NCBI GenBank assembly: GCA_963782185.1
Contig: CAWAJB010000033.1
Span: forward strand, 6,194-70,193
DNA length: 64,000 nt
Reading direction: 5' to 3'
Source: RYN-230 sp963782185
GTDB taxonomy: Bacteria; Actinomycetota; Actinomycetes; Streptosporangiales; Streptosporangiaceae
Numbering within the stretch: position 1 is the stretch's first letter; each line of letters begins with the position of its first letter. The notes under the pieces were generated by a model that saw nothing but the letters and a program-made list of their open reading frames with translations, was not told where the DNA came from and did not search any database. Positions 59,838 to 64,000 of the stretch are shown here, one piece after another. The position numbers and the translations under genes are program-made.

Positions 59838-61219
59838 GGGAGTCCCCCGGCGTCTCCTGTGGCCGGCGCGGGCAGCGCCGGGCCGCCGTCGCGGGCCGCC
59901 GCGCCCGCGATCATGCTCGGACGCGCCCCCAGGTCGTACAGCGCATACAGTCCCACCACCGCGAAGCAGGCCGCAGGAACGACGAACGAGGTCGCCGGGC
60001 TCGTCGCGTCCAGGAGCTTGCCCTGCACCAATGGCATAATCGCGCCGCCCACGATCGCCATTACGAGGCCGGCAGCCCCGAACTTCGTCGCCGGTCCGAG
60101 CCCCTCCAGAGCGACGCCGTAAATCGTCGGGAACATCAGGGACAGGCAGAAGGACAGCGCAACGACCGCGATCACCCCGGCCAGATTCGGACTCAACACC
60201 GCGAACGCGCACAACAGCACGGCGAGGAAGGCGAGCACCGCCATCACCTTGGCGGGGCGGATGTGACCGATGACCCAGGTCATCAGGAACCGCGACCCGA
60301 GGAAGACCAGCAGGCTGAACTGCAGGTAGATTGCGCCCTTCTGGAGGCTCCCGCCCAGGGCCTGACCCACGTACAGGATCAGGTAGGTCCAGGTGCACAC
60401 CTGCGCCCCCACGTTCGCGAATTGGGCGACGACGCCGAAGCGGTAGCGCCTGCGCCGCCAGAGGACACGGAATAGGCCTCTTGTGCCCCCCGGGTGTGGG
60501 CCGACGTCGGGGAACTCCTCGACGATCGGCGGCACCTTGTTGACTGCGATGGCGACCGCGATCGCGAGCAGGACCAGGGCGAGGCCCAGATAGGGCCCCA
60601 TCACTGCCCCGAGCTCACCCGCCCGGATCGTGTGCAGCTGGGCCGGGCTCAGCGACGAGACGTCAACCGGGTCGGAGAGGTGGGGCAGGATCAGCGTCGC
60701 GGCCAGCAGCACGCCGATGTTCGTGCCCACCGGATTGAACGCCTGGGCGAGGTTCAGCCGGCGCGTCGCCGTGGCTGGCGGGCCGAGCGACATAACGAAC
60801 GGGTTGGCCGACGTTTCCAGCAGCGAGCAGCCTGCCGCCAGCGTGAACAAGGCGGCGAGGAACGCCCCATAGGCCATGATCTTGCTCGCCGGGTAGAAGA
60901 GGAACGCCCCCAGTGCCGCGAGCAGAAGCCCGGTGAGAATGCCCGCCTTATAGCCGAAGCGCTGGTTGATGAACGCCGCCGGCAGCGCGAGCAGGAAGTA
61001 GGCGCCGAAGTACGCGAGCTGTACGAGCGAGGCTTCGAACGTGCTCATCTCGAAGATGCGCTTGAATCCAGCCACCATCGGCGTGGTCATGTCCGCCGCG
61101 ACGCCCCAGGCGGTGAAGCAGCAGGCGAGGGCGATGAACAGCACCATCATGTGCTTGCCGATCAGGGGCAGGCTCTGCGCGGGGTGCTCGGCAGCGGAAC
61201 TCGCGGCTGCTGTGCTCAC
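59834..61219 (-). CDS. FucP-type MFS sugar permease (copy B)
   Basis: Same 461-residue permease as at 54194, with one amino-acid change near the N-terminus (Arg to Leu at the position of c55530/a61170) and one silent change. All membrane helices and sugar-site motifs are kept, so it should be as functional as copy A. Its stop overlaps the start of the frameshifted binding-protein gene, as in copy A. Confidence 0.9.
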   Translation of the reverse strand: MSTAAASSAAEHPAQSLPLIGKHMMVLFIALACCFTAWGVAADMTTPMVAGFKRIFEMSTFEASLVQLAYFGAYFLLALPAAFINQRFGYKAGILTGLLLAALGAFLFYPASKIMAYGAFLAALFTLAAGCSLLETSANPFVMSLGPPATATRRLNLAQAFNPVGTNIGVLLAATLILPHLSDPVDVSSLSPAQLHTIRAGELGAVMGPYLGLALVLLAIAVAIAVNKVPPIVEEFPDVGPHPGGTRGLFRVLWRRRRYRFGVVAQFANVGAQVCTWTYLILYVGQALGGSLQKGAIYLQFSLLVFLGSRFLMTWVIGHIRPAKVMAVLAFLAVLLCAFAVLSPNLAGVIAVVALSFCLSLMFPTIYGVALEGLGPATKFGAAGLVMAIVGGAIMPLVQGKLLDATSPATSFVVPAACFAVVGLYALYDLGARPSMIAGAAARDGGPALPAPATGDAGGLP

Positions 61220-61470
61220 GGATCTCCCCTCGGGTGGATCCCGGCGCCGGCGATGCCTTCGAAGGTGCGCCCGCCGTCTGGTGGCACCGGGCCGGACTCC
61301 ATGCCGCCGCCCTGTCCGACCTCGACGCGCTCCGCGAGTCTCATCTGACGGGCGGCGGTGTTCCAGCGGCGCTCGCGGGCAGCGCCGGATCCCCATCCGC
61401 ACACCGTGCAGCCATGCTGGAACGCCGAGCGGGCGAACTCCAGCGCTAACCGATGTGACTCAGAGCTCAT
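61216..61470 (-). CDS. Small protein overlapping the fucP start (copy B)
   Basis: Identical to the 84-residue frame at 55576-55830, including the CxxC and the GTGA overlap. Not recognised. Confidence 0.45.
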   Translation of the reverse strand: MSSESHRLALEFARSAFQHGCTVCGWGSGAARERRWNTAARQMRLAERVEVGQGGGMESGPVPPDGGRTFEGIAGAGIHPRGDP

Positions 61471-61897
61471 CACGACAATCGTACCTGTCGGGCACGTACT
61501 CGCCCAGACCCTCCTTCCAGTGCGCGGTGGCCGGCGCGAGCCCAGCGCGGCCGAACCCGTCAGGCGCCGGAGCGAAGTGTCCGGGATGGCAGTTAGGTCG
61601 AACAGTTCGAGCCACTGCTCAGGCGTAGCTACCTATCCGGCGAGCATTGAGGACGACAGCCGGATCCGGCCTGAAAGTGGTAGTACAGACCCTCCTCCGG
61701 TGTTCCGGTGGCCCGGGGAGTCCGCAGGACGCCTCGGTGGCGCCGCGCCGGGCCTGGCGCTGGAGGGCCCGGTCTTCAGGCCCGTGCGGCCCCGCCTGGC
61801 GCGGTCCAGGACCCGGTAGAGGTGCCGGAATACGGCAGAAACGGGCCGTGTAGCCCAGAACTCTGCTCTGAGCTGGGGACTGTGACCTTGGTCAGGC

Positions 61898-62155
61898 ATG
61901 AGCCGGCATGGGTTGCGCGGTCGCCTGAGCGGGGTGATCGACTGGACACTGGCCTCCAACGGTACGCGCTCAGTGGATCAGGGACACATGCGCTGGAACC
62001 TCGCGATCAACTACGGCATCGAAGCTTGCGACGAATTCCTCGCGCGCTATGTGCGAGAATCGTCCGCGTCGCATCTCAGGCACGTGGCCCGGCTGCGAGA
62101 GCTGCGTCAACCTCTGCTCGAGTCGGCGGGTCGGCACCCGGCCGGGAGCATGTGA
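61898..62155 (+). pseudogene. APH-like kinase fragment (copy B)
   Basis: Same remnant as 56258-56515. Two substitutions (61909 and 62109) distinguish it; 62109 changes an Arg codon to Gln, and 61909 is silent (His). It overlaps pfkB on the opposite strand. Confidence 0.6.
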
Positions 62156-63014
62156 TCGCGGCTATCAGAGCCGCTGCATCGACGATGCTGCCGAGCGTCG
62201 CCTCGTCGATCGCCGCCAGCGCCTCGCGGCGCGCGCCGCCGACCAGGTCGGCACGGTGCAGCCCGTCGAGCAGACCGGCGGTGAAGGAGTCACCCGCGCC
62301 GACCGTGTCCACGAGATCGATCGGCACCGCGCCTCGGCGCAGCTCCAGGCCCGCGGAGACGGCGTAGAGGCCTGAGCCACCGCGGGTCACGACGACCAGA
62401 GCGGGCCCCGAGGCGAGCCAGCTCTGCGCGACGTCCTCGTCGCGCCGGTCGGGGTAGAGCCAGCGAACGTCGTCGTCGCTGGCCTTGACGACATCGGACA
62501 GTGCGACGAGACGCTCGACGTCCGGTCGGACCCGCACCGCGTCGCCGAGCAGCTCGGGCCGGATGTTGGGGTCGTATGAGACGGTCACCCGACCCCGCTC
62601 GTGCTCCCGCTCCACAAGGTCGACGACGTTCGCTTTGCCGGGCGGGAGGACCGTCGCCAACGAACCGGTGTGCAGACAGCGTGTCTCAATCGGGAGGGGC
62701 GCCAGCTCCTCCACATCCCAGTCGATCCGGAAGTCGTAGGACGCGATCCCCGCGGCGAGGGCCGCGATCGCCAGGCTGGTCTTCGCGTCCTCATCAGCGC
62801 CTCCGTCAACCCGGACGCCGCTGGCTTCAAGGCGCGCCAAGATCATCTCTCCGAAGGCATCCCGCCCCAGACGCGTCTTGAGCGTCACGGCGACGCCCAG
62901 CCGCGCCAGACCAAGCGCGACGTTTGCCGGGCTGCCACCCGGATGTGCGGAAAATGTCCGATCGCCGCGCTGCCCGACCAGATCTACGAGCGTCTCTCCA
63001 ACGACAACGAACAT
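62076..63014 (-). CDS. PfkB family carbohydrate kinase (copy B)
   Basis: Translates to the same 312 residues as copy A, with the PGGSPANVA and DTVGAGDSF motifs. One base differs from copy A in the part shared with the APH fragment (62109), without changing the protein (Val codon). It gives the cell a second functional sugar kinase gene. Confidence 0.92.
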   Translation of the reverse strand: MFVVVGETLVDLVGQRGDRTFSAHPGGSPANVALGLARLGVAVTLKTRLGRDAFGEMILARLEASGVRVDGGADEDAKTSLAIAALAAGIASYDFRIDWDVEELAPLPIETRCLHTGSLATVLPPGKANVVDLVEREHERGRVTVSYDPNIRPELLGDAVRVRPDVERLVALSDVVKASDDDVRWLYPDRRDEDVAQSWLASGPALVVVTRGGSGLYAVSAGLELRRGAVPIDLVDTVGAGDSFTAGLLDGLHRADLVGGARREALAAIDEATLGSIVDAAALIAAITCSRPGADPPTRAEVDAALAAGPRA

Positions 63015-63164
63015 CCCTTCACCTCACTTGACGAGGTCGCCGGACTCCCCCGCGTGCCGCCGCACGGGACGAGCCCGGGCGGGGCCACGCTCGCGCATCA
63101 TAATGTCGCTCCTCACCGTCCGGCAACGAGATTCAGCGGTGGACCCGGCGGGTAAGGAGGGGCC

Positions 63165-63467
63165 ATGAGCGATCAGGACCGCCCGCTCTTCCTCGTAGTC
63201 ACGATCAAGCCCCGACTGGACCGGCTCGAGAAAGCCGAGGCGCAGCTGCAGTCGATGCGTCGGAAGACCCTCACCGAGCCGGGGTGCATCTTCATGCACC
63301 TTGTGCAGCCTCAGGACGACCCGGATACCTGGGTGATGCTCGAGATGTTCCGCTCTCGCGCGGCCTGGGACGAGCACATGCGCCAGCCCTACAACACCGA
63401 GGGAAACATCATCCTCGAGGATCTGCTGCGCGAGCCCTCAGACCTGCGCCTGTTCGACGAGAAGTAG
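63165..63467 (+). CDS. ABM domain protein (copy B)
   Basis: Identical to the 100-residue protein at 57525, with the same AAGGAGGGGCC ribosome site. Confidence 0.88.
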   Translation: MSDQDRPLFLVVTIKPRLDRLEKAEAQLQSMRRKTLTEPGCIFMHLVQPQDDPDTWVMLEMFRSRAAWDEHMRQPYNTEGNIILEDLLREPSDLRLFDEK

Positions 63468-63543
63468 GGTCCGACGCGGCGGGCCGGCGCATCAACCCGG
63501 GCCAATGCTGCCGACCCCGGTGAGCCTGGAGGGGAGGTCCCGG

Positions 63544-63970
63544 ATGGGAGAGACCGTGGCGCAGACGCAACCGCAGGACGAGCGTCCACATGACAAGGCC
63601 AGGTTGTCTGTCGAGGCCTCACGGTCCCGTTCATTCTGCTCGCCGTCTGCTTCGCCGTGTGGGGATCGGCCGCCCACCTCACCGACGTGATGGTCGCGGT
63701 GTTCAGGCACATCTTCGTCGTCTCGAACGCGCGGTCGGCACTGCTCCAGACCGCGTACTACGGCGCGCACTTCACGCTCGCGATCCCCGCGTCCTTCATC
63801 AACAGGCGGTTCGGCTACAAGACCGGCGTGCTGCCCGGGCTGGGAGTGGCCGCGGTCGGCGGACTGCTTTTCTTCCCGGCGAGTAAGCTGCTCGCGTTCA
63901 CGCCCCTCCCCGGCTCCCTCTTCGTGCGGCAGCCGGGCTGTCGATCCTAGCGGTGGTTGTTAACTCGTGA
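63544..63970 (+). pseudogene. Broken second FucP-like permease gene (copy B)
   Basis: Same fragment and same two frame changes as 57904-58330. That both copies carry the damage shows it arose before the duplication. Confidence 0.8.
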
Positions 63971-64000
63971 TGTAGAGGGGCAGGCCGCAGCCTGCCTCGA

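Larger units (their letters stand above)
58337..63976 (+). repeat. 5.64-kb tandem duplication, copy B
   Basis: Directly abuts copy A, same orientation, 5640 bp (one base shorter). It ends at 63976 and is followed by GGGGCAGG and then unrelated sequence, so there is no third full copy in the window. Confidence 0.97.

Noticed and set aside
52696..63984. Tandem duplication dismissed as pure assembly artefact
   Set aside because: The copies differ at about ten positions including non-synonymous ones, and both outer flanks are unique; an artefact remains possible and is stated as the refuting test.
1..64000. tRNA or rRNA genes
   Set aside because: No T-loop/anticodon patterns or rRNA blocks were recognised by eye; a covariance-model scan would settle it.

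Overview
The window is high-GC DNA (roughly 70-75% G+C by eye) with strong G/C third-position bias, many GTG starts, GTGA/ATGA stop-start overlaps and several starts that look leaderless. This is typical of a soil-type actinomycete. The set of genes (LexA with an actinobacterial SOS box, GlfT2/Glf galactofuran enzymes, a LAL-type LuxR regulator, DUF1707, chromosomal AAC(2')-I) fits Actinomycetota outside the best-known model genera; I cannot name a genus. No rRNA, tRNA, CRISPR array or phage module was found.

Layout. 0-9 kb is a cell-surface glycan cluster: a membrane GT39-like transferase, GlfT2-like galactofuranosyltransferase, UDP-galactopyranose mutase and a GT2 enzyme in one overlapping minus-strand operon, facing a PAPS-type sulfotransferase, a GlfT1-like GT2 enzyme and another multi-spanning membrane protein. 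9-17.3 kb holds a PP2C-like phosphatase, a methyltransferase, lexA, an FtsX-type ABC permease without an adjacent ATPase, a VOC protein, a DUF1707 protein and a LysR/SnoaL-like pair. 17.3-23 kb holds two aldo/keto reductases, an HhH-PHP phosphoesterase, a zinc alcohol dehydrogenase and an HSL-type hydrolase. 23-29.2 kb is a decayed L-rhamnose locus: lutABC and a LacI-type regulator look intact, but the transporter binding protein and rhamnulokinase are only 3' fragments and rhaM carries an in-frame stop. 29.3-40.3 kb is a run of small regulator/effector pairs (AAC(2')-I, MarR/NmrA-like, ArsR/AHSA1, a MarR-GNAT fusion), a thiolase, an MMPL exporter and several gene fragments. 40.3-43.7 kb is a four-carbon acid-sugar catabolic locus (LtnD-like, OtnK-like, DenD-like). 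43.9-50.5 kb has a VOC protein, an SDR lacking the catalytic Tyr, a hydrolase/cupin/hydrolase operon and a LAL regulator. 50.9-52.2 kb is a hypothetical protein flanked by 16-bp direct repeats, followed by an IS701-like transposase remnant.

The last 11.3 kb (52,696-63,984) is the most striking structure: two head-to-tail copies of a 5.64-kb unit, about 99.8% identical, with the 8-mer GGGGCAGG at the left edge, the junction and the right edge. Each unit encodes a sugar-binding lipoprotein, a FucP-type permease, a small leader ORF, an aminoglycoside-phosphotransferase-like fragment, a PfkB sugar kinase, an ABM monooxygenase and a broken second FucP-like gene. In the second copy the sugar-binding protein is frameshifted.

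Two themes recur. First, several regulators have a palindrome on or next to their own start codon, which suggests simple autoregulation of short-leader or leaderless transcripts. Second, there are many truncated or frameshifted genes (at least ten loci), so this is a region of active gene loss and rearrangement. All family assignments come from reading motifs, not from database searches.
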